A DNA stretch of 64,000 nucleotides, from assembly GCF_004522215.1 (NCBI RefSeq), contig NZ_SDLR01000007.1, forward strand, positions 124,001 through 188,000, given 5' to 3'. Shown here piece by piece: positions 1 through 7,313 of the stretch. A model generated the notes under the pieces. That model made no database searches, was not told the DNA's origin, and saw only the letters and a program-made list of their open reading frames with translations. The position numbers and the translations under genes are program-made. The stretch is from Ammoniphilus sp. YIM 78166. Lineage in GTDB: Bacteria > Bacillota > Bacilli > Aneurinibacillales > RAOX-1. How positions within the stretch are numbered: position 1 is the first letter of the stretch; the number at the start of each line of letters is the position of its first letter.

Positions 1-776
1 CTGCGGAAGAATCTGAATGGGTGGATTATGAAGGATTAGGCGAGGCGCTAGCTCAGTTCCATTTAGTGAGCCGATATCTAGAGAGGCGAGAGTCATCATC
101 CGTTCAACTAGGAACGTGGGAGCAAAAATGGTTGAAAAGACTGAGAAATTTATATCATTCTCAACGAATGGCACATAGACGGGCTGGGAGAATGATTCCC
201 TTGGATTCTTTCCTGCTTCAGAACTTCCAGTTGCTTACACAATCCTGTCAAACGGCCCTTTCCTATCTTCAGCGGGTTAACTATCAAGAGCTATGCTCCA
301 GCTGTCAGACCGTCGGAAGGATTGCTTATGAGCGGTTTGGACATCATCAATTTATCGTTACCGAGCACGAACGTGTCATGTTCACCGATCCTTTTTCCTG
401 GGCGGAAGATACAAGAGCTAGAGATATTGGAAACTTTATTCAAGACGATGTAAAAGAGTTTGGTTGGAATCCAAAGCAAATTTATTCCTTCATATCTGGC
501 TATCACCGTGTTTCACCCCTACTGCCCGAGGAATTTTATCTAATGTATGCCATGTTTCATATGCCAGAGCGAGTAATGAAAAAACTAGAGGTTGCCTATA
601 ACCCACCCTCCTCATTGTTCTCGTTCTTTTCAAAGGAAAATCCAGAGCTGGAACAGGCAAGATTCGAGACTGAATCCCTAACCCTCCAAGATATGGTCGC
701 AGACCTGAAAAGAAATGATACCCTCATCCGTGAATTTCCAGCTTTTTTGGAGCAATCATTCGCTGTTAGACTGTAG
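1..776 (+). CDS. yutH: Spore coat-associated kinase-like protein YutH, 5' end outside window
   Basis: The reading frame is open from position 3 without a stop, so the window shows about 257 C-terminal residues of a protein that in B. subtilis is around 340 residues. The sequence resembles the C-terminal lobe of the CotS/YutH family, which are aminoglycoside-phosphotransferase-fold proteins of the spore coat. The visible part is rich in aromatic and charged residues, and a WAEDTRARDIGNF segment sits where these kinase-fold proteins carry their metal-binding aspartate. The in-frame GTG at 21 is probably not the true start, because coding continues upstream of it. Placement next to yutI matches B. 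subtilis, which supports the name. The gene ends in a hairpin shared with the convergent yutI. Confidence 0.75.
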   Translation, partial: AEESEWVDYEGLGEALAQFHLVSRYLERRESSSVQLGTWEQKWLKRLRNLYHSQRMAHRRAGRMIPLDSFLLQNFQLLTQSCQTALSYLQRVNYQELCSSCQTVGRIAYERFGHHQFIVTEHERVMFTDPFSWAEDTRARDIGNFIQDDVKEFGWNPKQIYSFISGYHRVSPLLPEEFYLMYAMFHMPERVMKKLEVAYNPPSSLFSFFSKENPELEQARFETESLTLQDMVADLKRNDTLIREFPAFLEQSFAVRL

Positions 777-784
777 AAAAAAAA

Positions 785-817
785 AAACAGATCCAGAGAG
801 GTTTTCTGGATCTGTTT
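785..817. terminator. Bidirectional terminator between yutH and yutI
   Basis: A perfect 13-bp stem (AAACAGATCCAGA and its complement) with a short loop is preceded by an A-run and followed by T-rich sequence. It lies between two convergent genes and can serve both. Confidence 0.85.
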
Positions 818-823
818 CCTTGT

Positions 824-1060
824 TTAAAATACTTGCTGTACTTCTTTGATTTCAGGAATTTCTTCGGTTAATGCTCGCTCAATACCCGCCTTCAGGGTAA
901 TTGTAGAGCTAGGGCAGCTTCCGCAAGCTCCCATAAGGCGAAGCTTCACCACGCCATCCTCGATATCAACTAATTCGCAATCTCCACCATCTCGCTGTAG
1001 AAACGGACGAAGCTTATCTAGAACTTCTTGAACTTGTTCATGTAATTCAGCCATGGTCAT
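824..1060 (-). CDS. yutI: NifU-like Fe-S scaffold/carrier protein YutI
   Basis: This 78-residue protein is a stand-alone NifU C-terminal domain. It keeps the cluster-binding CGSC motif (CxxC) in the segment MGACGSCPSS near residue 45-52, followed by the usual helix. The family assembles or carries [4Fe-4S] clusters in the cytosol. Two starts are possible: ATG at 1060 lies four bases after AAAGGGG, and ATG at 1054 has a more usual spacing. The length fits the single-domain Bacillus form. Several Fe-S or Cys-motif genes lie around it (yuzB, yutM). Further along the window are many Fe-S enzymes that would need this machinery. Confidence 0.9.
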   Translation of the reverse strand: MTMAELHEQVQEVLDKLRPFLQRDGGDCELVDIEDGVVKLRLMGACGSCPSSTITLKAGIERALTEEIPEIKEVQQVF

Positions 1061-1171
1061 TCAACCCCTTTCTAATTCTCTATTATAGTATCCTTTTGTG
1101 CATAAATCCATGAGTTTGAGCACATTTGACAATTCGAGTATAATGAAACAAAAAATAAAGGGGATGGTTAA

Positions 1172-1486
1172 GTGGTTCAAGTAATTGTCTATGGAGCGCA
1201 AGAGCTTTGCGCAAGCTGTTTGCACGCCCCCTCCTCGTTGGAGACTGCAAGCTGGCTTGATGCCGCTCTAAAAAGAGTTTATGATGAGCATGCTATAGAG
1301 GTTCGTTATGTTGATATCCATCAACCAGAGAACCCGGAGGACCAGCTTTTCTCTAAACGAGTCATTGAGGAAGACCTATGGTATCCCGTGGTTGTGATTC
1401 AAGGAGACGTCGTAACGGAGGGTAATCCGGATTTAAAGGTGATTTATAAAAAGCTGGATGAGCTAGGTATCTCCAGGTCGGAATAG
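1172..1486 (+). CDS. yuzD: DUF1462 family protein YuzD
   Basis: A 104-residue protein with the thioredoxin-like opening VIVYGAQELCASC of the YuzD/DUF1462 family, including a CASC motif near residues 13-16. Its biochemical role is unknown. It starts with GTG after GGGGATGG. It is transcribed away from yutI and followed 15 bp later by yuzB, the same gene order as in B. subtilis. The CxxC and Fe-S neighbours suggest a thiol- or Fe-S-related job, but that is inference. Confidence 0.85.
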   Translation: MVQVIVYGAQELCASCLHAPSSLETASWLDAALKRVYDEHAIEVRYVDIHQPENPEDQLFSKRVIEEDLWYPVVVIQGDVVTEGNPDLKVIYKKLDELGISRSE

Positions 1487-1501
1487 GGGAAGGAAGCTTT
1501 C

Positions 1502-1786
1502 ATGACGATCATGATTGAATTTTGTCAGGCTAATTTTTCTACCTGTTCAGATCAGGTTATGGCGAAGCTACAATCCGATTCTGTCCTACTTGATGATCTA
1601 GGGGAAATTGAGGCCATTGAATATGGCTGTCTAGGTAATTGTGGACAGTGCTACATCCAGCCTTTCGCTATGGTGGAGGGTTCCATTGTAGCTGGGGATA
1701 CGCCTGAGGAACTACTGGAGGAAATTAAGGCCCAGGTGAAAAGGAAGCAAGAAGAGGACAGAGCATGGAGAGATCTAGGCTTTTAG
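1502..1786 (+). CDS. yuzB: DUF1450 family protein YuzB
   Basis: A 94-residue member of the YuzB family. Conserved cysteines appear in the N-terminal FCQANFSTC segment and in GCLGNCGQCY, a pattern that resembles thioredoxin-like [2Fe-2S] ferredoxins, though function is unproven. The start at 1502 follows GGAAGG with 6-9 bp spacing; ATG at 1511 is an alternative. It is probably cotranscribed with yuzD. Confidence 0.85.
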   Translation: MTIMIEFCQANFSTCSDQVMAKLQSDSVLLDDLGEIEAIEYGCLGNCGQCYIQPFAMVEGSIVAGDTPEELLEEIKAQVKRKQEEDRAWRDLGF

Positions 1787-1856
1787 CACTTTCCTAGAGA
1801 ACCTCGTACGAATGCAAGGAATATGTTAGTTTAACAGTATGTAGACAGTTGAAACC

Positions 1857-1885
1857 TTGAGGAATATAGGATTTGTCTGTATACT
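1857..1885 (+). promoter_or_regulatory. Sigma-A promoter of yutM
   Basis: TTGAGG at 1857-1862 and TATACT at 1880-1885 are separated by 17 bp. A start about 30 bp before yutM would leave room for its AAAGGAGGG ribosome site. Confidence 0.6.
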
Positions 1886-1914
1886 TTTAACATAACCCTA
1901 AAGGAGGGATTCCC

Positions 1915-2271
1915 ATGATTGAAATTACCGAAAGTGCAGGTAGTAAAATTAAAGAACTTCTTACCAGTCAGGAAAACCCCGCCTTATTTCTACGTGTTGG
2001 AGTTCAAGGCGGCGGCTGCAGCGGATTAACATACGGTATGGGCTTCGACGAAGAACAAAAAGAAACAGATCAAGAATTCGAGCTACACGGCATTAAGGTG
2101 GTCGTGGATGAAGATAGCCTAAAGCTGCTCAAAGGCACTCGAATCGATTACAAAGAATCCATGGTGGGCGGCGGATTCACCATTGATAATCCCAATGCGA
2201 TTGCCACCTGTGGGTGTGGAACAAGCTTTAAAACAGCTACAGAAGAAGGAACCCCTGAGAAGTGTGAATAA
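1915..2271 (+). CDS. yutM: A-type Fe-S carrier protein (HesB/IscA family) YutM
   Basis: A 118-residue A-type carrier with the three invariant cysteines: one in GGGCSGLTYG (about residue 36) and two in ATCGCGTSF near residue 100. The family hands Fe-S clusters to client enzymes in the cytosol. The start is clear, an ATG after AAAGGAGGG. The C-terminal tail beyond CGCG (about 18 residues, ending in EKCE) carries one extra cysteine. It has its own promoter and a hairpin terminator, so it is probably monocistronic. Confidence 0.9.
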   Translation: MIEITESAGSKIKELLTSQENPALFLRVGVQGGGCSGLTYGMGFDEEQKETDQEFELHGIKVVVDEDSLKLLKGTRIDYKESMVGGGFTIDNPNAIATCGCGTSFKTATEEGTPEKCE

Positions 2272-2282
2272 TAGGCTGGTTG

Positions 2283-2313
2283 GAGCATCTCTATTTAGGG
2301 ATGCTCTTTTTGT
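2283..2313 (+). terminator. Terminator of yutM
   Basis: GAGCATCTC and its near complement GGGATGCTC enclose a short loop and are followed by TTTTTG. Confidence 0.8.
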
Positions 2314-2336
2314 TATATGTAGAAACAAGCCCATTA

Positions 2337-2360
2337 AAAAAAGCCCAGGTGGGCTTTTTA
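2337..2360 (-). terminator. Terminator of the small membrane protein gene
   Basis: Stem AAAGCCCA/TGGGCTTT with a CC loop. On the minus strand it is followed by a T-run, directly behind the 2358 gene. Confidence 0.65.
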
Positions 2361-2543
2361 GGAATTACGAGCACCAAGTATCAAATTATAAGCTACATAA
2401 GTAGCCATAACCCCAAAAGACAACATCGCAGCGATGATACCTTCCATGGAGAAGCTAGTGCCCCAGAGGAGAAGAGCGGGCAAAACCAGCGTCATGATGA
2501 CCAGAAATGCGATATATAAGGCGTTGATGGTTGTGCGTGACAT
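2358..2543 (-). CDS. Small two-helix membrane protein, unknown function
   Basis: A 61-residue protein with two hydrophobic segments (about residues 8-27 and 34-56) and little else. I do not recognise a named family. The start is supported by GGAGGG about 7 bp upstream of ATG, and a hairpin follows the stop. It stands alone between yutM and the repeat array. A membrane location is the only safe statement. Confidence 0.6.
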   Translation of the reverse strand: MSRTTINALYIAFLVIMTLVLPALLLWGTSFSMEGIIAAMLSFGVMATYVAYNLILGARNS

Positions 2544-2721
2544 GGACCGTCCCTCCGTTTTCTCTTTACTTTTAAGTTACCTAAGACGAAGGAATGATAT
2601 GTAAAGTAATGAAGACCAAAAAAAGGATTATGGATCAAGTAATGGATATAAGGGGAGTGAAGTTATAGGGCAGCAATGAGGGGTGTGATTTTAGCTGTGG
2701 GGCGGGTTGACTCTAAAGTCC

Positions 2722-3516
2722 TCTGAGCTTTCCGAGGTCGGGATGCGGGCACTAAAGCCGTTGTTTGGTGCCGGCCAAGCTTCTCGAAGCCTAGATCCGG
2801 GCACCAATCCGGTTGTTTGATGCTCTTCAGGACTCCGGTTGTCCGGATCGGGGCACCAATCCCGTTGTTTGGTGCCCTCCAAGTTCTCGAAGCCTAGATC
2901 CGGGCACCAATCCGGTTGTTTGATGCCCTTCAGGACTCCGGTTGTCCGGATCGGGCACCAATCCTGTTGTTTGGTGCCCTCCAAGACTCCCGAGGCCCGG
3001 ATCAGGTCACCAAAGCGATCGTTTGATGCCCTCCAGACTTCTCTGAGCCTAGATCCGGGCACCAATCCCGTTGTTTGGTGCCCTTCAGGACTCCGGTTGT
3101 CCGGATCGGGCACCAATCCTGTTGTTTGGTGCCCTCCAAGACTCCCGAGGCCCGGATCAGGTCACCAAAGCGATCGTTTGATGCCCTCCAGACTTCTCTG
3201 AGCCTAGATCCGGGCACCAATCCCGTTGTTTGGTGCCCTTCAGGACTCCGGTTGTCCGGATCGGGCACCAATCCTGTTGTTTGGTGCCCTCCAAGACTCC
3301 CGAGGCCCGGATCAGGTCACCAAAGCGATCGTTTGATGCCCTCCAGACTTCTCTGAGCCTAGATCCGGGCACCAATCCCGTTGTTTGGTGCCCTTCAGGA
3401 CTCCGGTTGTCCGGATCGGGCACCAATCCTGTTGTTTGGTGCCCTCCAAGACTCCCGAGGCCCGGATCAGGTCACCAAAGCGATCGTTTGATGCCCTCCA
3501 AGCTTCTCGAAGCCTA
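2722..3516. repeat. Tandem array of 15 hairpin units (about 52 bp), with a 155-bp higher-order repeat
   Basis: Fifteen copies of a core of the type GGGCACCAA-N8-TTTGGTGCCC lie at 51-52 bp intervals, with core starts from about 2749 to 3471. Each core is a 9-10 bp stem-loop. Between cores sits a smaller hairpin of three alternating kinds: TCCGG-TTGT-CCGGA, CTCCCGAG and CTCTGAG or TTCTCGAA. From about 2936 on, three units form a 155-bp block repeated essentially without change; TCCGG-type units start at 2936, 3091, 3246 and 3401. CCAAGCTTCTCGAAGCCTA occurs near both ends of the array (2775-2793 and 3498-3516). The array is much GC-richer than its surroundings. Open frames cross it on both strands, but neither 52 nor 155 is a multiple of three, so I regard it as non-coding. 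Confidence 0.9.
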
Positions 3517-3546
3517 AAGAAACAATGTTGACTGTGGTTCGAAAGA

Positions 3547-3583
3547 CAAATACCCCCTAGCTCAGCTCTTAGGGGGTATTGTC
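3547..3583 (-). terminator. Terminator of yumC
   Basis: Perfect 10-bp stem ATACCCCCTA/TAGGGGGTAT with a 10-base loop and T-rich sequence on the minus strand, just beyond the yumC stop. Confidence 0.85.
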
Positions 3584-3596
3584 TATGCCATTTTTC

Positions 3597-4592
3597 TTAT
3601 AAATTCATCGAGCTACTATGACCTGGCTGAACTTTCGCTTCAGGATCAATGTAGGATTTGGCATTGTTAACCGCCGTTGGAGCTTCGCCGAAGCCAACTG
3701 CGATCAGTTTCACTTTACCGGGGTAGGTGGCAATATCACCCGCTGCATAGATGCCAGGGATGTTAGTTTCCATTTTGGAATTAACAACAATGCTGCCTTT
3801 TTCAAATTCTAAGCCCCAATTTTTTATCGGGCCTAATGAAGAGATGAAACCGAAGTTTACGATTACGGCATCGACATCAAGGGTTTTTGCCTCTTGGGTT
3901 TTGCTGTTCTGGATCTTAACCTGTCGACAAGCATCATCACCCACCAAGTCGCTTAACTCAAACGGAGTGAGGACGTTCACCTTGGAATTCATGAGATTCT
4001 CTACACTATGCTCATGTGCACGAAACTTATCACGACGATGGATTAAGTGGACTTCCTTGGCAATCGGCTCCAGCATTAAGGCCCAGTCTACTGCAGAGTC
4101 GCCGCCGCCAAATACAGCTACCCGTTGGCCCGCAAACATGTTCAGATCGGTTACGAAGTAATGGAGGTTTTTTCCCTCGAATTGGGAAGCCTTGGGATGA
4201 TCTAACCGACGTGGTTCAAAGGCCCCAACGCCAGCGGTAATAATGATCGCTTTAGAGAAGTGAACTCCTTTATCAGTTGTAATTTCAAATTTATCTTCCT
4301 GCTTCTCTACATTTTGTACTCGCTCCTCGAGGGAAAGAGTGGGTTCAAAATGCATCGCTTGCTCCTTAAGGGCATCCACTAGCTCTTGTGCAAGAACTTT
4401 CGGAAACCCTGCCACATCATAAATATACTTTTCGGGATAGAGAGCGGAGAGCTGTCCACCTAGTTGGGGCATACTTTCAATGATTTTTACGGTGCATTGG
4501 CGCATTCCACCATAGAAAGCTGTAAATAAGCCAGCGGGACCCCCACCGACGATTGTAAGATCATAGACTTTCTCATCACGATAAAGACTCAT
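3597..4592 (-). CDS. yumC: Ferredoxin/flavodoxin-NADP+ reductase, thioredoxin-reductase type
   Basis: A 331-residue FAD protein of the YumC class, which moves electrons between NADPH and ferredoxin or flavodoxin in the cytosol. The FAD site VGGGPAG lies at about residues 15-21, the NADPH site VFGGGDSAVD near 160, and the second FAD motif AAGDIATYPGK near 285. The CxxC redox pair of true thioredoxin reductases is absent, as expected for this class. The start ATG follows GGAGGTG. It is transcribed away from yumB, and the two share a long regulatory gap. Confidence 0.92.
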   Translation of the reverse strand: MSLYRDEKVYDLTIVGGGPAGLFTAFYGGMRQCTVKIIESMPQLGGQLSALYPEKYIYDVAGFPKVLAQELVDALKEQAMHFEPTLSLEERVQNVEKQEDKFEITTDKGVHFSKAIIITAGVGAFEPRRLDHPKASQFEGKNLHYFVTDLNMFAGQRVAVFGGGDSAVDWALMLEPIAKEVHLIHRRDKFRAHEHSVENLMNSKVNVLTPFELSDLVGDDACRQVKIQNSKTQEAKTLDVDAVIVNFGFISSLGPIKNWGLEFEKGSIVVNSKMETNIPGIYAAGDIATYPGKVKLIAVGFGEAPTAVNNAKSYIDPEAKVQPGHSSSMNL

Positions 4593-4827
4593 TGTTCAGG
4601 CACCTCCACAGATTGGAAAATCTCCTAAAGATCAAAGGTTCTTATGTTTCTGGCCAGAGCACTACCCTAATGAGGATTATCTGTTAAAATTTTACTTCTT
4701 CTCATTATACAAAGGACTGTCTTGTTAGGAAAGATTAAATTCTAAGAAAATAGTGAATACCGAATTATTTTGTGTTGACACGATGCTATTGTTAATCTTA
4801 AAATTTTGTATAGAAATTCACGTGCTT
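4593..4827. other. Divergent yumC-yumB intergenic region, yumC side
   Basis: AT-rich sequence holding the yumC promoter, which I could not place securely. A TTGACA at 4775-4780 on the plus strand lacks a good -10 (TTAAAA at 4798-4803). No gene is seen here. Confidence 0.4.
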
Positions 4828-4871
4828 TGTGCAAAATTTCACTTGTCAAATTTTCCATTTCACCTTACAAT
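4828..4871 (+). promoter_or_regulatory. yumB promoter with an upstream Fnr/Rex-like site
   Basis: TTGTCA at 4843-4848 and TACAAT at 4866-4871 are spaced 17 bp and form a good sigma-A promoter. An imperfect palindrome TGTGCAAAATTTCACT (4828-4843) abuts the -35. It has two mismatches to TGTGA-N6-TCACA and its centre lies about 42 bp upstream of the expected start. This could be a weak Fnr site or part of a redox-repressor region. Confidence 0.5.
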
Positions 4872-4886
4872 AGAAATATGAACGAA

Positions 4887-4904
4887 TTGTGAAAAGTTTC
4901 TCAA
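4887..4904 (+). promoter_or_regulatory. Rex-like operator in the yumB leader
   Basis: TTGTGAAAAGTTTCTCAA matches the Rex palindrome TTGTGAA-N4-TTCACAA except for one base. It lies about 10 bp after the predicted transcription start, where a bound repressor would block transcription. Rex senses NADH/NAD+ and controls NADH dehydrogenase genes in B. subtilis. The same bases are also a one-mismatch Fnr box, but the position does not fit activation. Confidence 0.5.
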
Positions 4905-5021
4905 ACAAGATCTGCTTGCAGGTTGAGGAAAAAACTGACGGGGGTCAGCCTTTCTCAGCAGGAGAAAATAAGTGAAAAAAGGTACAAAGTCATTTAAAAA
5001 AATAAAATTGGATGTGATGGG

Positions 5022-6215
5022 ATGAGTACAAAAATCGTAATTTTAGGTGCCGGATACGGCGGTATTATGACAGCGGTGAAGTTGCAAAAGATGTTAAATT
5101 ACAATGAAGCACAAGTAACATTAGTGAACAAACATAATTACCATTATCTAACAACCTGGCTCCATGAACCAGCCGCAGGAACTCTCCATCATGACAACTG
5201 CCGCATTGATATTGATACGGTTATTGATAAAAATAAAATTAACTTCGTTAAGGGTACGGTTGAGAGCATTCAACCAGAGCAGTGTACCGTTTCGTTAGCT
5301 GATGGCACTTCGATCGATTATGACTATCTGGTTGTAGGACTTGGAAGTGAGCCTGAAACATTTGGAATCCAAGGGCTTAAGGAACATGCTTTTAGCATTC
5401 GCAGCATCAACAGTGTTCGCATGATTAAAGAACATATTGAGTATATGTTCTCGAGATTTCGCAATGAGCCGAACCGTACAGATTTCCTTACCTTCATTGT
5501 AGGGGGAGCTGGGTTTACCGGAATTGAGTTTGTCGGGGAATTAGCCGACCGTATCCCTGAATTGTGCAAAGAGTTTGATGTGGATCCAAGCTTAGTTCGC
5601 ATTTACAACATCGAGGCAGCTCCAACTGCCCTACCTGGATTTGATCCGGAACTGGTTGACTACGCTATGAACATTCTTCGTGACAAAGGTGTGACATTTA
5701 AGATCAATACACCCATTAAAGAATGTAATCCAGATGGCGTTATCTTAGCGGACGGAGAAGAGATTAAAGCTGGAACGATTGTCTGGACCGGTGGTGTTCG
5801 CGGGAACTCCATTATTGAGAAGTCTGGCTTTGAAGTAATGCGCGGCCGCGTGAAGGTAGATGACTACTTACGCGCTCCAGGCCATGACAATGTATTTATC
5901 GTAGGAGACGGCGCTTTAATCTTCAACGAGGAAAATGGCCGTCCATATCCGCCAACGGCACAGATCGCGATGCAGCAAGGGGATAACCTAGCCGCTAACC
6001 TTGTATCCATTGTCCGCGGAAATGGACAGTTGAAGAAGTTTGTTCCAGAACTTAAAGGAACGGTTGCTTCTTTAGGTAAAGGGGAAGCGATTGGGATTGT
6101 AGGAAACAAGAAAATTTACGGTAACACCGCTGCATTGATGAAAAAGGTCATTGACCATCGCTACCTCTATCTATTAGGTGGAGTAGGTTTGGTTCTAAAG
6201 AAGTCAAAGTTTTAG
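5022..6215 (+). CDS. yumB: Type II NADH dehydrogenase-like flavoprotein YumB
   Basis: A 397-residue NDH-2 family protein that passes electrons from NADH to membrane quinones without pumping. The FAD fold begins at once (VILGAGYGGI, residues 6-15). The NADH site VGGAGFTGIEF lies near 163, the second FAD motif FIVGDGALIF near 290, and the quinone-side signature PYPPTAQIAMQQG near 308. The pattern TWLHEPAAGTLHHD identifies the YumB rather than the YjlD subgroup. The ribosome site is weak (GATGTGATGGG). A leader of about 140 nt contains CTGACGGGGGTCAG, which can fold. Regulation by redox state is suggested by the sites upstream. Confidence 0.88.
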   Translation: MSTKIVILGAGYGGIMTAVKLQKMLNYNEAQVTLVNKHNYHYLTTWLHEPAAGTLHHDNCRIDIDTVIDKNKINFVKGTVESIQPEQCTVSLADGTSIDYDYLVVGLGSEPETFGIQGLKEHAFSIRSINSVRMIKEHIEYMFSRFRNEPNRTDFLTFIVGGAGFTGIEFVGELADRIPELCKEFDVDPSLVRIYNIEAAPTALPGFDPELVDYAMNILRDKGVTFKINTPIKECNPDGVILADGEEIKAGTIVWTGGVRGNSIIEKSGFEVMRGRVKVDDYLRAPGHDNVFIVGDGALIFNEENGRPYPPTAQIAMQQGDNLAANLVSIVRGNGQLKKFVPELKGTVASLGKGEAIGIVGNKKIYGNTAALMKKVIDHRYLYLLGGVGLVLKKSKF

Positions 6216-6225
6216 GTGAATCCTT

Positions 6226-6462
6226 ATGCGCCATGCCAGCATTCAAGTTCGATCCAAGCTTACCAAAGATGAACTAGAACGATATGAGAATTTGTTTGAA
6301 GTCGGTAAATTCCTCGAAAGTCAAAACCGCTACGATCTAGCGTATACCGTTCAACGGGAAGTGGACAGTTTAATCCAACCGGCCATTGAGCGTTTAAAGG
6401 AAGGCAGCAAGGAGCGCGATCGGCTCACAGAGGAATTTAGAAATCAAAGTGAAGAGAAATAA
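6226..6462 (+). CDS. Small helical protein downstream of yumB, unknown function
   Basis: A 78-residue, strongly charged and probably all-helical protein (heptad-like pattern around VQREVDSLIQPAIERL). I do not recognise its family. It begins 10 bp after yumB with AGGTGA ahead of ATG and is followed by a strong terminator, so it is very likely cotranscribed with yumB. An accessory role for the dehydrogenase is only a guess. Confidence 0.65.
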   Translation: MRHASIQVRSKLTKDELERYENLFEVGKFLESQNRYDLAYTVQREVDSLIQPAIERLKEGSKERDRLTEEFRNQSEEK

Positions 6463-6467
6463 GCAAG

Positions 6468-6506
6468 GCGTGCTGTTCTCCAAGTTAGAGCAGCACGCTT
6501 TTTTTA
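6468..6506 (+). terminator. Terminator of the yumB operon
   Basis: Perfect stem GCGTGCTG/CAGCACGC followed by eight T residues. Confidence 0.9.
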
Positions 6507-6667
6507 TTAGAGTTGGTTTAGCAGTATAAAGAGCTGAAGAGATTATCATATTATAGGAAAAATGAAGTGGTTACGCTTTCATCAAAGCAGAACAACCAAA
6601 ATGGAGGTTGCTTTATCTGTGATATTTGTTAAAATAATCTGAAAATATGTTAGAGAGGGCGATATGC

Positions 6668-6802
6668 ATGCAACAACAACATTGTCCATATTGCGTGGGA
6701 AGAGGGTATTTTCAACTCATTACGGGTGGATCTGAGACCTGTCCATCTTGCGAGGGTACAGGAAGCGAGAAAGAAGAAGCTCGCGAAGAAATGGCAACTT
6801 AA
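6668..6802 (+). CDS. yuiA: YuiA-like small zinc-finger protein
   Basis: A 44-residue gene. It starts at ATG 6668, 9 bp after GAGAGGG, and ends with TAA at 6800-6802. It encodes two DnaJ-type zinc-binding knuckles, CPYCVGRG at residues 6-13 and CPSCEGTG at 25-32, joined by FQLITGGSET. This is the pattern of B. subtilis YuiA, which sits in the same order before yuiB. It probably binds one zinc ion. Function is unknown. Confidence 0.8.
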   Translation: MQQQHCPYCVGRGYFQLITGGSETCPSCEGTGSEKEEAREEMAT

Positions 6803-6918
6803 GCTGACAGGAGGAAAGGGGTGCATTTTGCACTCCTTTTGATTATTTTCAGGGTTTCATTGACCAAGCTTTAAGAATTCAGTAAACTGAGGAATGAAGG
6901 TTTAAGGAGGTGTGAGAG

Positions 6919-7176
6919 ATGAATATTCCCCAATTAATTATTTCCATCCCCCTATTTCTTGTACTGGCTTTTGGAATAGGATTTATATTGAATATGTTGA
7001 TTAAAACCACGTGGCTTCCTTTGGTCATTTACGCTCTTTTGCTTGTTTATTTAATCATAAGCATGGGAAGTTTGCTTGTTGTTGACTATATCATTCTTAC
7101 TTCCGGGTTGGCCGGAGCCGTGTTAAGTGGTGTGACCATTCGCGTTTTAAGGGCGAAAGGATATCGAATGTTTTAA
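6919..7176 (+). CDS. yuiB: YuiB family membrane protein
   Basis: An 85-residue protein with three hydrophobic segments (about residues 8-28, 32-50 and 54-72), matching the YuiB family. It follows yuiA and precedes yuiC as in B. subtilis. The ribosome site AAGGAGGTG lies 8 bp before ATG. No function is established. Confidence 0.8.
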   Translation: MNIPQLIISIPLFLVLAFGIGFILNMLIKTTWLPLVIYALLLVYLIISMGSLLVVDYIILTSGLAGAVLSGVTIRVLRAKGYRMF

Positions 7177-7182
7177 ATGGAG

Positions 7183-7212
7183 CAAGGTCACGATTTGTGG
7201 CCTTGTTTTTTG
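7183..7212 (+). terminator. Terminator after yuiB
   Basis: CAAGGTCAC and GTGGCCTTG pair around a 5-base loop and are followed by six T residues. Confidence 0.75.
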
Positions 7213-7313
7213 TTTCCCCTTCTTTTTCCCTTCTCTTTTCGTATATTTCCCTTCCATTCTGGGGACGATGTGAATACGGAGAGGAAATAGAGAAGAAGGT
7301 GAATAAAAAAAAT

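Noticed and set aside
2722..3516. CRISPR array
   Set aside because: There are no unique spacers; the parts between hairpin cores are themselves repeated, and no cas genes are near.
2691..3517. Long overlapping open frames on both strands across the repeat array, with proteins rich in WCP and GHQ
   Set aside because: They repeat every 155 bp and shift frame because 155 and 52 are not multiples of three. No ribosome site fits, and the signal is explained by GC-rich hairpin repeats.
4775..4803. Second sigma-A promoter (TTGACA) upstream of yumB
   Set aside because: The matching -10 (TTAAAA) is poor, and a much better promoter lies at 4843-4871.
6566..6582. cre-like sequence TGGTTACGCTTTCA before yuiA
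   Set aside because: Several key positions of the CcpA operator do not match and no promoter is placed convincingly around it.
7197..7313. Upstream extension of yuiC
   Set aside because: It would start inside the yuiB terminator hairpin and has no ribosome site.
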